Positions 52,568 to 59,913 of a stretch of 64,000 bases of DNA are shown here, in pieces (positions within the stretch are counted from its first letter, which is position 1; every line of letters starts with the position of its first letter). The translations under genes were made by a program, and so were the position numbers. This DNA is from Oscillospiraceae bacterium. Lineage in GTDB: Bacteria > Bacillota > Clostridia > Oscillospirales > Ruminococcaceae. The DNA lies in NCBI GenBank assembly GCA_009778065.1, contig WRKM01000007.1:1-64000 (forward strand). Reading direction: 5' to 3'. Under the pieces are notes generated by a model. It saw nothing but the letters and a program-made list of their open reading frames with translations, ran no database searches and was not told the origin of the DNA.

Positions 52568-53051
52568 CGAATGTTTTAGTTTTATTGACGAGAGCGAGCG
52601 TTTAAGGGGGTGGGCTGAAATAAAAACAAAAACTAAAAAATACACCAAAAATGAAATAATGAAAATGGCGGCTCTTTATACCATTACCGATATTCCGGAG
52701 GAAAACCGCACGCGGGTTATGAAGGTTGTAAATCCGGTGGACTGGTTCATAATCCTATTAGATTTATCCGATTATAAGGAGCAGGTCGTCACGATAAAGC
52801 TTTCGGCGCAGGTAATGCGTGTCGGCGCGGCGGGGACTCTGCGGTGGCAGATTAATAACAGCAGATACCCGTCTGTCGGGCAGGCGGTTTACGGCGCGAA
52901 GCCGAATATATGGCATGAAATCGGCGGCGAATGGACGGGAGCTTTAAACGGCTCACCGCCTGTAGTCTATCTCAACACCTGGAGAAATGACAGCGAGAGA
53001 ACTACTTTTTATATAGATAATGTACAGCTTACTGTTACAGTTAACAGTTGA
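52524..53051 (+). pseudogene. Startless CBM-like fragment (or 130-residue protein from 52659)
   Basis: From the ATG at 52659 the frame encodes 130 residues, but there is no convincing ribosome binding site, and the same frame stays open upstream to a TAG at 52521 without any ATG, GTG or TTG (it reads ...FSFIDESERLRGWAEIKTKTKKYTKNEI before the ATG). The C-terminal 90 residues look like a beta-sandwich carbohydrate-binding module of the CBM4/9/22 kind (WHEIGGEWTG...FYIDNVQLTVTV). It lacks a signal peptide and any enzyme. A 5'-truncated remnant of a secreted glycosidase is the best reading; a real short cytoplasmic protein is the alternative. Confidence 0.5.
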
Positions 53052-53147
53052 TAAAAGAGGTTTTAAATATAATCCGAACGACCCTTTGACAGCTTTTAAG
53101 TCGAGTGCCTCGACAAGTAATATCTCCGCAATCCTATAGTTTGTGGG

Positions 53148-53229
53148 GATATTTTTGATTTTCGCTTGACGTTGAACACAAAATGCTGTATAATGAATGT
53201 ATAACGAGTGCTAAAGAAGACCAACTATG
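53148..53229 (+). promoter_or_regulatory. Duplicated antitoxin promoter and leader
   Basis: Near-copy of 52170-52252: TTGACG (53166-53171), 17 bases, TATAAT (53189-53194), then TGAATGTATAACGAGTGC and GACCAACTATGAAA. The original ribosome binding site AAAGGAG is altered to AAAGAAG, but the bases after the copied ATG (AAAGGAG) now serve the next ORF. Confidence 0.85.
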
Positions 53230-53245
53230 AAAGGAGTTGAATTCA

Positions 53246-53386
53246 ATGGGAATGACCGACCACCAATTTAACACATTTCAAGTACATCTTTTAGAGCGGC
53301 TCAAAAATGCTTTGAAGTGTAGCCCCGAAAATGAAGAACTTAAAAAAATTATTACCGACATTGAAAAGAGCTTATTACGTTTATAA
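53246..53386 (+). CDS. 46-residue conserved-looking small protein
   Basis: ATG at 53246 lies nine bases after AAAGGAG and encodes a small helical protein beginning MGMTDHQFNTFQVHLLERL and ending IEKSLLRL. It has its own promoter (the duplicated antitoxin one) and is followed at once by a strong terminator, so it looks like a real gene. The opening MTDxQF is familiar from small clostridial proteins of unknown function. Two amphipathic helices are suggested. Confidence 0.6.
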   Translation: MGMTDHQFNTFQVHLLERLKNALKCSPENEELKKIITDIEKSLLRL

Positions 53387-53395
53387 TTTAAAGAG

Positions 53396-53434
53396 ACTCC
53401 CGCACAATTAAAAATGTGCGGGAGTGCCTTTTTT
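53396..53434 (+). terminator. Rho-independent terminator
   Basis: Stem ACTCCCGCACA / TGTGCGGGAGT (53396-53406 with 53415-53425) followed by CCTTTTTT. Ends the 46-codon gene and abuts the 3' end of tRNA-Arg. Confidence 0.92.
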
Positions 53435-53435
53435 C

Positions 53436-53508
53436 CCTGCCCGGCGCGAGTCGAACGCGCAATCCCCGGAGTCGGAGTCCGGTGCATTATCCATTGTGCT
53501 ACGGGCAG
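53436..53508 (-). tRNA. tRNA-Arg (CCG)
   Basis: Read on the minus strand: acceptor CTGCCCG/CGGGCAG, D-arm GCAC..., anticodon stem CCGGA/TCCGG with loop CTCCGAC (anticodon CCG), T-arm GCGCG TTCGACT CGCGC, discriminator G; CCA not encoded. The D-stem contains one weak pair. Confidence 0.92.
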
Positions 53509-53575
53509 AAGCTCGCTGTCCGCAGACAGCGGTATTGTTAATTATAATAAGTTTGCTTATCGCTTTGGTTCTGCA

Positions 53576-54808
53576 TTAGTTCTGCTTTAGTTCTGCACTC
53601 GCAAGCTTTACGCTCGCGCAGAAGACCTCCATCGCGCTTATGAGTTCGCTGACGGGGGGGTAGGTCGGCGCGATTCTGATATTTTTGTCTTCGGGGTCAA
53701 CCCCGTAAGGGAAAGTCGCGCCTGCGGCTGTTATTATTACACCCGCCTGCTTACAAAGCTCAACCGTGCGTTTTGCGGTTCCTTTTAAACCGTTAAACGA
53801 TATAAAATATCCGCCGCGCGGTTTGTTCCATTCTCCGAGATTAAGAGGTGCGAGTTCTTGTTCAAGCATGTCGAAGACAATATTAAATTTAGGCTCGATA
53901 ATAGCGCGGTGTTTTTTCATATGCTCTGTAATACTGTCATGGTTCTTAAAATACTTTGCATGGCGAAGCTGATTTATCTTGTCGAAGCAGATAGTCTGCA
54001 TAGAGATGTTTTTCTTTATATAATCAATATTTGAGCTGCTTGAGCCGACAGCGCATATCCCGCCGCCCGCAAAAGTAATTTTCGAGGTTGACGTAAAAAC
54101 ATAAACCCTGTCGGGATTCCCTGCTTTTTCACATTCGGAGATTATATTAAGTAATTTATCGGGCTCGTCGTGTAAATGATGTACGCCATAGGCGTTGTCC
54201 CAAAAGATTCTGAAATCCTCTGCTTTTGTTTTCATTTTTGCAAGCCTTTTTACCGCTTCATCGGAATAGGTTATGCCATCGGGGTTTGAATACATCGGTA
54301 CGCAAATCATACCTTTTATATTATCGTCATTTGCAACTAACCGCTCCGTCATTTCCATGTCCGGTCCGTTTTTAGAAAGCGGGACGGAAATCATCTCAAT
54401 CCCGAATGTTTCAAGTATGGAGAAATGCCTGTCATAACCCGGTACAGGACACAAGAATTTAGCGGGTTTCGTACTCCATGGGTCGCTTTTTTCTGAGACT
54501 CCGAAAGTATATGCACGCGCTACAGCGTCATAAATTAATTGCAGACTTGCGTTTCCGCCCACTATTATATTCTCCGAAGCGACGCCGAATATGGGTTCAA
54601 ACAGCCGTTTAGCTTCGTCTAACCCGAAAGTAAGCCCGTAGTTGCGGCAGTCGAAGCCTGACTCGCTCTTATAATCCCCTAAGTCAATATTGAGCATGTC
54701 GCAGGAGAGGTCGAGCTGTTCAGCGCAGGGTTTACCGCGCGACATATCAAGCTTTAAGCCTTTTGACTTTAATGATTCGTATATTAGTCTGAGTTCGGAA
54801 ATACTCAT
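53576..54808 (-). CDS. Aspartate aminotransferase-type PLP enzyme (class I/II fold, subgroup with GKP motif)
   Basis: 410 residues. The fold-type I aminotransferase motifs are all present: substrate-side SRGKP (23-27), N175 in YSNPDG, D204 and Y207 in FWDNAYGVHH, and the PLP-binding Lys K243 in TSTSKITFAGGG. The MSRGKPxxEQLDLS start is characteristic of the subgroup annotated as aspartate aminotransferase. It should transfer the amino group between aspartate and 2-oxoglutarate, or a related acid, in the cytoplasm. Single gene with a TTGTAA-17-TATAAT promoter at 54945-54917 and a roughly 100-base structured leader. Confidence 0.85.
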   Translation of the reverse strand: MSISELRLIYESLKSKGLKLDMSRGKPCAEQLDLSCDMLNIDLGDYKSESGFDCRNYGLTFGLDEAKRLFEPIFGVASENIIVGGNASLQLIYDAVARAYTFGVSEKSDPWSTKPAKFLCPVPGYDRHFSILETFGIEMISVPLSKNGPDMEMTERLVANDDNIKGMICVPMYSNPDGITYSDEAVKRLAKMKTKAEDFRIFWDNAYGVHHLHDEPDKLLNIISECEKAGNPDRVYVFTSTSKITFAGGGICAVGSSSSNIDYIKKNISMQTICFDKINQLRHAKYFKNHDSITEHMKKHRAIIEPKFNIVFDMLEQELAPLNLGEWNKPRGGYFISFNGLKGTAKRTVELCKQAGVIITAAGATFPYGVDPEDKNIRIAPTYPPVSELISAMEVFCASVKLASAELKQN

Positions 54809-54843
54809 ATATATTCACCATGTCCTTCCCGTACAAAAGTGCA

Positions 54844-54886
54844 TTTGAAAGTTTTGTTTTCCCCGATTTGCATCGGTTCTTTCAAA
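54844..54886 (-). promoter_or_regulatory. Nested hairpin in the aminotransferase leader
   Basis: TTTGAAAG (54844-54851) pairs with CTTTCAAA (54879-54886) around an inner hairpin CCGAT / ATCGG (54863-54867 with 54872-54876). It lies in the 5' untranslated region between the promoter (54917-54945) and the ATG. No known riboswitch consensus is recognised. Confidence 0.4.
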
Positions 54887-55023
54887 TTTTATCCCCGAAA
54901 TTATTTGTTCTTAACTATTATAATAGAAAAAAAAGATTTTTACAAGGTGTTTTCAAAATCTTGAATATAATACCGAAAAAATAAAATATGGAGCGATTAT
55001 TTTGTGTATGTTTACTATAAAAA

Positions 55024-55049
55024 ACGGGACGCCGTGGGCGGCGTCCCGT
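55024..55049 (-). terminator. Palindromic repeat copy acting as terminator
   Basis: Stem ACGGGACGCC / GGCGTCCCGT with loop GTGGGC, just after the dockerin-like gene; on the minus strand it is followed by TTTTTTA. It is also a member of the dispersed GGGACGCC palindrome family found at 58971-59800. Confidence 0.7.
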
Positions 55050-55063
55050 ATGAAATTTAATTC

Positions 55064-58000
55064 TTAAATCTCATCAATCATTCCCGAAACAAGTTTCAAT
55101 ATATTCAGTGCGTCTGTCGCCGTGAACTTGCTGTCGCCTCTTGAGCTTGCTAAGAAAGCTTGAAGCGGGTTAAGTTCGACGTTTCCTGTTAGGGCTTGAA
55201 GCAGTAGAAGTGCGTCAGCGGCTGTGACGGTTCCCGTTCCCGTGAGGTCGCCTGTTTGTGCTACGACTACGATATAATCACCCGCGCCGGGAATGTTTAC
55301 TGTCGCCGTTCCGTCTGCGCCGACTGTAGCCGCAGAGACAACTTCAAACTTGCCTGTTTCGGAATTGTAGCGCAAGAGAACCGCGTTTTTCCCTGCGTTC
55401 GCTCTCGATGTCGTCACGGTCTGATTTCCTGCCGAGGTCGCCGCAATTTGTGTTGTGGGGAGATTTCCTGCGATTTCCTGAATCACGGTTACGGGTACAT
55501 CAATTATTATTTCTTCTGTACCGGTTACTGATTCGTTTTCGTTGGAAGCTGTCGTGGTGTTTGTTGTAGACGAGGGTCTTCTTCCGCTGTTTATCGGGTT
55601 GTTGTTAGAACTGCCGCCGCCGTTATCGGGGTCGGTGTTGTCCGGGTCGGTCTGTGACGAGGTGTGGAATGTGCAGGGGCTTCCTGTTGTACAGGTTCTG
55701 TCTAAGCCTGTTGTAGTACAGGCTGAACATTCTGTACAGTTCGCCGCTTTCGGGGTGTGAGATAATTTACTACCTACCGCGGTTCTCGTATCGGAGACTT
55801 CGCCGCAGGTTGAACAGTCGCCTGTTTCTGTGCCGTCTGCTGTGCAGGTTGCGTCATTGTTAGATATGTAATCATAACCCACTGCGTGCTTACAATCTGC
55901 CCGCCATTGTACGTAAAGGGTCCGGTCGTTGACGGTCGAAAAAGTGGTTATGACCTGGATACCGGGGGACGCACTACTAGCGTAACCTAAGAAAGTATAG
56001 GTATGTGTGGCTGTTTCATCACGAGTAGTGGTCGGGAAATCCGCTTGTGTTAATGTCGCACCCGCAATAACTTGGCTTTGTGTAAAACTTTGCGTTCCTG
56101 TTCCTGCATGGTGCTGGTTAAAGTTCGGGTCAAAGGTTATTGTAACAAGCGCAGGGCTTTCGGTTACTAAGATTGTGAAATCTTGGGTATACATACCGCT
56201 ACCGCCGTTCGTACCGCCGCTGATTAGCGCCCTAACCGTTACCGTTCCCGCATTTGGTGTGATAAGAACACCAGTAATTGCATTAATAGTTGCACCTGTT
56301 GTTCCTATATCCTGTATTAACCATTGTATAGTTTTATTGGTTGCAGTCGAGGGGTAAACCGTTGCACCGATGTTTAAATTCCGTGTGCCGCCCTTGCCCA
56401 TGTTGTTGGTGTTAACGCCCGTAATCGTCGTAACAGGGACGAACGGAGCTGCGGCTGTTACGGTAACAGTAATGCTGTGGTTAACATCAGCATAAACCCC
56501 AGGAGGATTAACCACGCTCGTAATTGTCGCCTCTCCCGCGCCTACAGCAGTCACAATGCCGTATGCGTCAACGGTGGCAACGCTCGTATCGGAGGAACTC
56601 CAACTAACCGCCTGATAGGTCGAATCACTCGGGTCTACTGTAGCAGTCAGTGTTGAGGTTTCCCCGATGTCTAAGTCAAGGTTTCCCTCATTAATCGTTA
56701 CGCCTGTCGGTTCTACTTTGTGACTTTCCGGGTTTACTACGGTAACTGTACATTCGGCATAGATTGAGCCATTACTGTCCAAACGGGCGGTAATGGTTGC
56801 TGTCCCTTCAGAATGACCAAACACCCCCACATTTTCAATTATAGTGGCAACCGCAGGATTGTCTGAACTCCAAGTTACCTGCCTGTCAAGCGTATCGGAT
56901 GGGTCATAGATTACCGTCAGTAGTTCAGCGGCGTTAATGTTAATTACAGTTGATGATTTATTGAGAGTTATGCCTGTGGTCGGTTTTTCAGTCCAGCGTG
57001 CATACAGAGTTTGTGTTTCATCTACTAAAATAGTCATCCAGAAAGAAGAACCTGTTGTTGTTGTATTCACATACCAACCGTTAAACGTATATCCGGGGCG
57101 GGATAAAGTCGGCAGTGTCATACTTGTTCCGTGGTTGATATTCTCGATTGTTTCTGTTTTGCCGTCATAGTCGTAGTCGAGGGTTAGGGTGTAGGTGTCT
57201 ACCGCCCAATATGCCGCATAGTTTCTGTCGCCGAATGAGCCTTGGGGAATCGTTACGCTCATCGTTGGTGTAGTAAGCCCTGTTCCGAGCCAGCCCGCAA
57301 AGGTGAAGCCCGCTCTGGTCGGATTGATAAGCGTGAGAGCCGAAGACGTAATGCTATAGACCGCAGGGTTAGTATCACCCGGGGCGAGTCCTCCCCCGCC
57401 TAAGTCATAGGTGATGTTATATGCGATAGCATCCCAAGTCGCCGCAACGCGTATGTCGTCGGTTACTATAGTGTCTTCCGTGAACGGGTCACCGGCACCG
57501 GGGAAACCGTTTGCTATAACCCACCCTCTAAAGGTAAATCCGTTTCGGGTCGGTGCGGTCGGGAATTTTGCCCCTAATGTTTCGCCGTCAACAACGCTCA
57601 CATCAAATGTTTCGACAGGGTTCGTACCAACGATGTAATTAAGGCTGAATGTTACGGTGTGGGGCGGGTCTACTGTGATTTCAAACAGCTGTACGAAATC
57701 GACAACAGCGGTTGCACCATTTTCGATTAACGCCATTACTAAAACCGTTCCCCCGCCTGTCGCGGTTAGTACGCCTTCGGGTGTAATCGTTGCTACGCCT
57801 GATGCCGGGGTCGTTTCTACAATAGCCCAGGTAAGCGGATTGGCAAAATTAGTCGCATCGTAGGGATAAATGCAGGCTACGGCACTGAGGTCACGGGTTT
57901 TTCCGGTAGGTAAATTCGAGGTGTCAACGCCTACGATTTGGTTTACGGGGATAAATGCTTCATTAACATTTACTATTACGTAAGCAGCTTTGTCGCCTTC

Positions 58001-58807
58001 AATGGACGCAGCCGTAATAACAGCTGCTCCAACGCCTACCGCTGTTACTCTGCCGCCTGATACTGTGGCAACGGTTTCATCGTCTGATGTCCAATTAATG
58101 CCTTTGTTGGTTGCGTTATCGGGGGTAAAAGTAACCGTTAAGTCTTTAGTTTCGCCTACGCCAAGTTCAAAATTGGTATCGACTATGCCAACGCCGGTTA
58201 CCGGCACAGCAGTGAAATCTACAATCCAAACCGCATAAAGCACGGTGTCTTTGGTGATAGTTATGTTTTGACCGGGATAGTATTCGACTTCATCATCGAC
58301 AAGCTCATCAGTAGACCAACCGGCGAAAACATAGTCATCAAACGCAAGGTCGCCCGGACCCGCAACCTCTACAGCTTCACCTTCATAGTAAGTTCCGCCG
58401 ACAGGAGCTGTACCTGTTCCATATATCCCGTTATTGTCTATATAACTCAAAGTAAACTCTTCGAGAGCTTCCCATTTAGCATAGAGCGTGAGGATATCTT
58501 CGACCGGGATACCGGGCGTCGTAGTATATAGGTCTGCAAATATAAATTCATCAGCAAACGTACCATCGTCTGTAAACCAACCGCGGAATACGTGACCTAT
58601 CTTAGTCGGATTACCGGGGTTTACAATCCCGCTACCCGGAAATATGCCTCCAATAGACGCGACAGCCGAGCCGCCGTTTGACTCGAAAGTCACGGTGAAG
58701 GTAGGTTCACCGGACGAACGTACCACGTTCGGTAGTAAGGGGACGAGAGACAGTGCAACCGCGAAGGCGGTCAGTAAGCCGAGGAGTTTTTTTGTTTTCG
58801 TTTTCAT
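55064..58807 (-). CDS. Large secreted InlB-repeat / Ig-like protein with dockerin-like C-terminus
   Basis: 1247 residues with a signal peptide (1-31, cut near VRS). It contains InlB/Listeria-Bacteroides-type repeats (VTFESNGGSAVASIGG...FRGWFTDDGTF, YTLTLDYDYDGKTETIENI...FNGWYV and others, at least five), interleaved with Big_2-like Ig modules (VTFTPDNATNKGINWTSDDETVATVSG and similar). A Cys-rich segment near 1010-1070 has seven or more cysteines (CKHAVGY...CTADGTETGDCSTCGE). The C-terminal 60 residues (GDLTGTGTVTAADALLLLQALTG ... TATDALNILKLVSGMI) form two dockerin I-like helices with degenerate calcium loops. It may dock onto a cohesin or act as an adhesin; no cohesin is in the window. Confidence 0.82.
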   Translation of the reverse strand: MKTKTKKLLGLLTAFAVALSLVPLLPNVVRSSGEPTFTVTFESNGGSAVASIGGIFPGSGIVNPGNPTKIGHVFRGWFTDDGTFADEFIFADLYTTTPGIPVEDILTLYAKWEALEEFTLSYIDNNGIYGTGTAPVGGTYYEGEAVEVAGPGDLAFDDYVFAGWSTDELVDDEVEYYPGQNITITKDTVLYAVWIVDFTAVPVTGVGIVDTNFELGVGETKDLTVTFTPDNATNKGINWTSDDETVATVSGGRVTAVGVGAAVITAASIEGDKAAYVIVNVNEAFIPVNQIVGVDTSNLPTGKTRDLSAVACIYPYDATNFANPLTWAIVETTPASGVATITPEGVLTATGGGTVLVMALIENGATAVVDFVQLFEITVDPPHTVTFSLNYIVGTNPVETFDVSVVDGETLGAKFPTAPTRNGFTFRGWVIANGFPGAGDPFTEDTIVTDDIRVAATWDAIAYNITYDLGGGGLAPGDTNPAVYSITSSALTLINPTRAGFTFAGWLGTGLTTPTMSVTIPQGSFGDRNYAAYWAVDTYTLTLDYDYDGKTETIENINHGTSMTLPTLSRPGYTFNGWYVNTTTTGSSFWMTILVDETQTLYARWTEKPTTGITLNKSSTVININAAELLTVIYDPSDTLDRQVTWSSDNPAVATIIENVGVFGHSEGTATITARLDSNGSIYAECTVTVVNPESHKVEPTGVTINEGNLDLDIGETSTLTATVDPSDSTYQAVSWSSSDTSVATVDAYGIVTAVGAGEATITSVVNPPGVYADVNHSITVTVTAAAPFVPVTTITGVNTNNMGKGGTRNLNIGATVYPSTATNKTIQWLIQDIGTTGATINAITGVLITPNAGTVTVRALISGGTNGGSGMYTQDFTILVTESPALVTITFDPNFNQHHAGTGTQSFTQSQVIAGATLTQADFPTTTRDETATHTYTFLGYASSASPGIQVITTFSTVNDRTLYVQWRADCKHAVGYDYISNNDATCTADGTETGDCSTCGEVSDTRTAVGSKLSHTPKAANCTECSACTTTGLDRTCTTGSPCTFHTSSQTDPDNTDPDNGGGSSNNNPINSGRRPSSTTNTTTASNENESVTGTEEIIIDVPVTVIQEIAGNLPTTQIAATSAGNQTVTTSRANAGKNAVLLRYNSETGKFEVVSAATVGADGTATVNIPGAGDYIVVVAQTGDLTGTGTVTAADALLLLQALTGNVELNPLQAFLASSRGDSKFTATDALNILKLVSGMIDEI

Positions 58808-58970
58808 GAAAATAAGTCCTTTCAGTTTATACCGTATTATTGCATAAAAGTCAATCCTGTTCTTAGTGTTTGCGTGTTTACGATGATTTTACTTATATAG
58901 TTATTATAGCATGGGAGGGGGAGGATTGTCAAGAAAAAAATGGGGGGTGGGGGGTGGATTTGTGGGGGGT

Positions 58971-59008
58971 GCGGATTTGCGGGACGCCGTGGGCGGCGTC
59001 CCCTACGA
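58971..59008 (+). repeat. GGGACGCC palindrome, copy B
   Basis: GCGGATTTGC, then GGGACGCC GTGGGC GGCGTCCC, then CTACGA. Confidence 0.9.
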
Positions 59009-59030
59009 TTTACGGTGCGATGGCTCGTTC

Positions 59031-59124
59031 TGTAGGGCGTGTATGTCTTGCGCAATGCGCCATCACGCCGCAATTAGCAGATGTTTCGTGTTTTTTCGGC
59101 GCGATGAGGACATCGCGCCCTACA
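59031..59124. repeat. MITE-like element with TGTAGGGCG terminal inverted repeats
   Basis: TGTAGGGCG at 59031-59039 and CGCCCTACA at 59116-59124 are perfect inverted copies. Internally GGCGCGATG / CATCGCGCC (59098-59106 with 59111-59119) forms a hairpin. The CCCTAC end resembles that of the GGGACGCC palindromes. Confidence 0.6.
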
Positions 59125-59191
59125 AAAACGGGGTTGACTTTTGGGGGTGGGTGTGGTAGAATGAAGACAGATAAGAGGGGTGGTGATTTTC

Positions 59192-59527
59192 ATGTGTACC
59201 CAAAGCCAATTGACAACAATTCTTACGACCATACGCCGAGAAGCTGAAAATATTTTCGGCGATAAGCTCGTTGATGTAATTCTGTATGGCTCTTATGCAC
59301 GCGGAGATTATAATAATGATTCTGACATTGACATAATGATTAAAGTAAGCGTTGAAAAAGCTAATATGTATCCATATCGCTTACAAATGAGCAGAGTTGC
59401 AAGTAGGCTTGGTTTAGAGCATGATATTGTGGTTTCTACTCATTTACAGGATAACTCCCTATTTGAGAAATATAGGCATATAATGCCTTTTTATCAGAAT
59501 GTCACAAATGAAGGAGTTGCTGTGTGA
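59192..59527 (+). CDS. MNT-type minimal nucleotidyltransferase
   Basis: 111 residues from the ATG at 59192 behind GGTGAT. The Pol-beta-like nucleotidyltransferase signature GSYARGDYNNDSDIDIMI supplies the GS motif and two metal-binding aspartates. Such MNT proteins pair with HEPN RNases; the MNT partner AMPylates and silences the HEPN toxin. The next ORF overlaps by 20 bases but is only a 30-residue HEPN start, so the module looks broken. It has a good promoter and probably remains expressed. Confidence 0.85.
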   Translation: MCTQSQLTTILTTIRREAENIFGDKLVDVILYGSYARGDYNNDSDIDIMIKVSVEKANMYPYRLQMSRVASRLGLEHDIVVSTHLQDNSLFEKYRHIMPFYQNVTNEGVAV

Positions 59528-59600
59528 GGAAACAAAAGAACAACTTAATAATGCCAAAATTTTTTATAACGCTGTGGAGGTTTATTTGTTGTCATGTTAG
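59508..59600 (+). pseudogene. Truncated HEPN-domain partner of the MNT gene
   Basis: ATG at 59508, with AAATGAAGGAG around it, encodes 30 residues (starting MKELLCEETKEQLNNAKIFY and ending VYLLSC) before a TAG. This matches only the first helix of a HEPN protein, normally about 110-140 residues, without the RxxxxH active site. Palindrome copy C begins 24 bases after the stop, so insertion or deletion at the repeat probably removed the rest. Confidence 0.6.
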
Positions 59601-59623
59601 TTATCCTTCTACAACAATCAAGT

Positions 59624-59663
59624 GCGAATTTGCGGGACGCCGTGGGCGGCGTCCCCTACGAAA
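59624..59663 (+). repeat. GGGACGCC palindrome, copy C
   Basis: Same as copy B with GCGAATTTGC on the left and CTACGAAAT on the right. Confidence 0.92.
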
Positions 59664-59684
59664 TCGAACAATAAAACAACAGAA

Positions 59685-59716
59685 AGCCGTCTGCGTTCAA
59701 AGCAGGCGGTTTTTTA
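59685..59716 (+). terminator. Rho-independent terminator
   Basis: CCGTCTGC / GCAGGCGG hairpin followed by seven T, between palindrome copies C and D; it probably ends the MNT/HEPN transcript. Confidence 0.75.
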
Positions 59717-59720
59717 TCAA

Positions 59721-59752
59721 TCGTAGGGGACGCCGCCCACGGCGTCCCGTTT
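59721..59752 (-). repeat. GGGACGCC palindrome, copy D (inverted)
   Basis: TCGTAGGGGACGCC GCCCAC GGCGTCCCG is the reverse complement of copies C and E. Confidence 0.92.
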
Positions 59753-59760
59753 CAACGACC

Positions 59761-59800
59761 GCGAATTTGCGGGACGCCGTGGGCGGCGTCCCCTACGAAA
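59761..59800 (+). repeat. GGGACGCC palindrome, copy E
   Basis: Identical to copy C over its 38-40 bases, including the GCGAATTTGC and CTACGAAAT flanks. Confidence 0.92.
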
Positions 59801-59834
59801 TGTGTTCGTTTTAAAAATTTAATTAAAACAAAGG

Positions 59835-59863
59835 TTGAATTTTGGTTCATTATGTGTTAAAAT
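59835..59863 (+). promoter_or_regulatory. Promoter of the chemotaxis receptor gene
   Basis: TTGAAT (59835-59840), 17-base spacer, TAAAAT (59858-59863), 50 bases before the ATG. Confidence 0.65.
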
Positions 59864-59913
59864 GAAACAGATACGTTTTTATTTATATTAGAAGGGTTTA
59901 ACGGTTACGGATT

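Larger units (their letters stand above)
58808..59191. other. Intergenic region with palindromes, G-runs and two divergent promoters
   Basis: No gene is visible. It holds the minus-strand promoter of the dockerin-like gene (AGTCAA complement 58849-58854, 17 bases, TTTATA complement 58826-58831), a G-rich stretch with several G6 runs (58912-58972), palindrome copy B (58971-59008), a second inverted-repeat element (59031-59124) and the plus-strand promoter of the MNT gene (TTGACT 59134-59139, 17 bases, TAGAAT 59157-59162). Confidence 0.75.

Noticed and set aside
53227-53271. 14-codon ORF from the copied antitoxin ATG (MKGVEFNGNDRPPI)
   Set aside because: The ribosome binding site of this copy is mutated, and the sequence overlaps the better supported 46-codon gene.
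58911-59159. 82- and 125-residue ORFs across the palindrome region
   Set aside because: They read through repeats and G-runs, have Gly/Trp/Arg-rich compositions and no ribosome binding sites.
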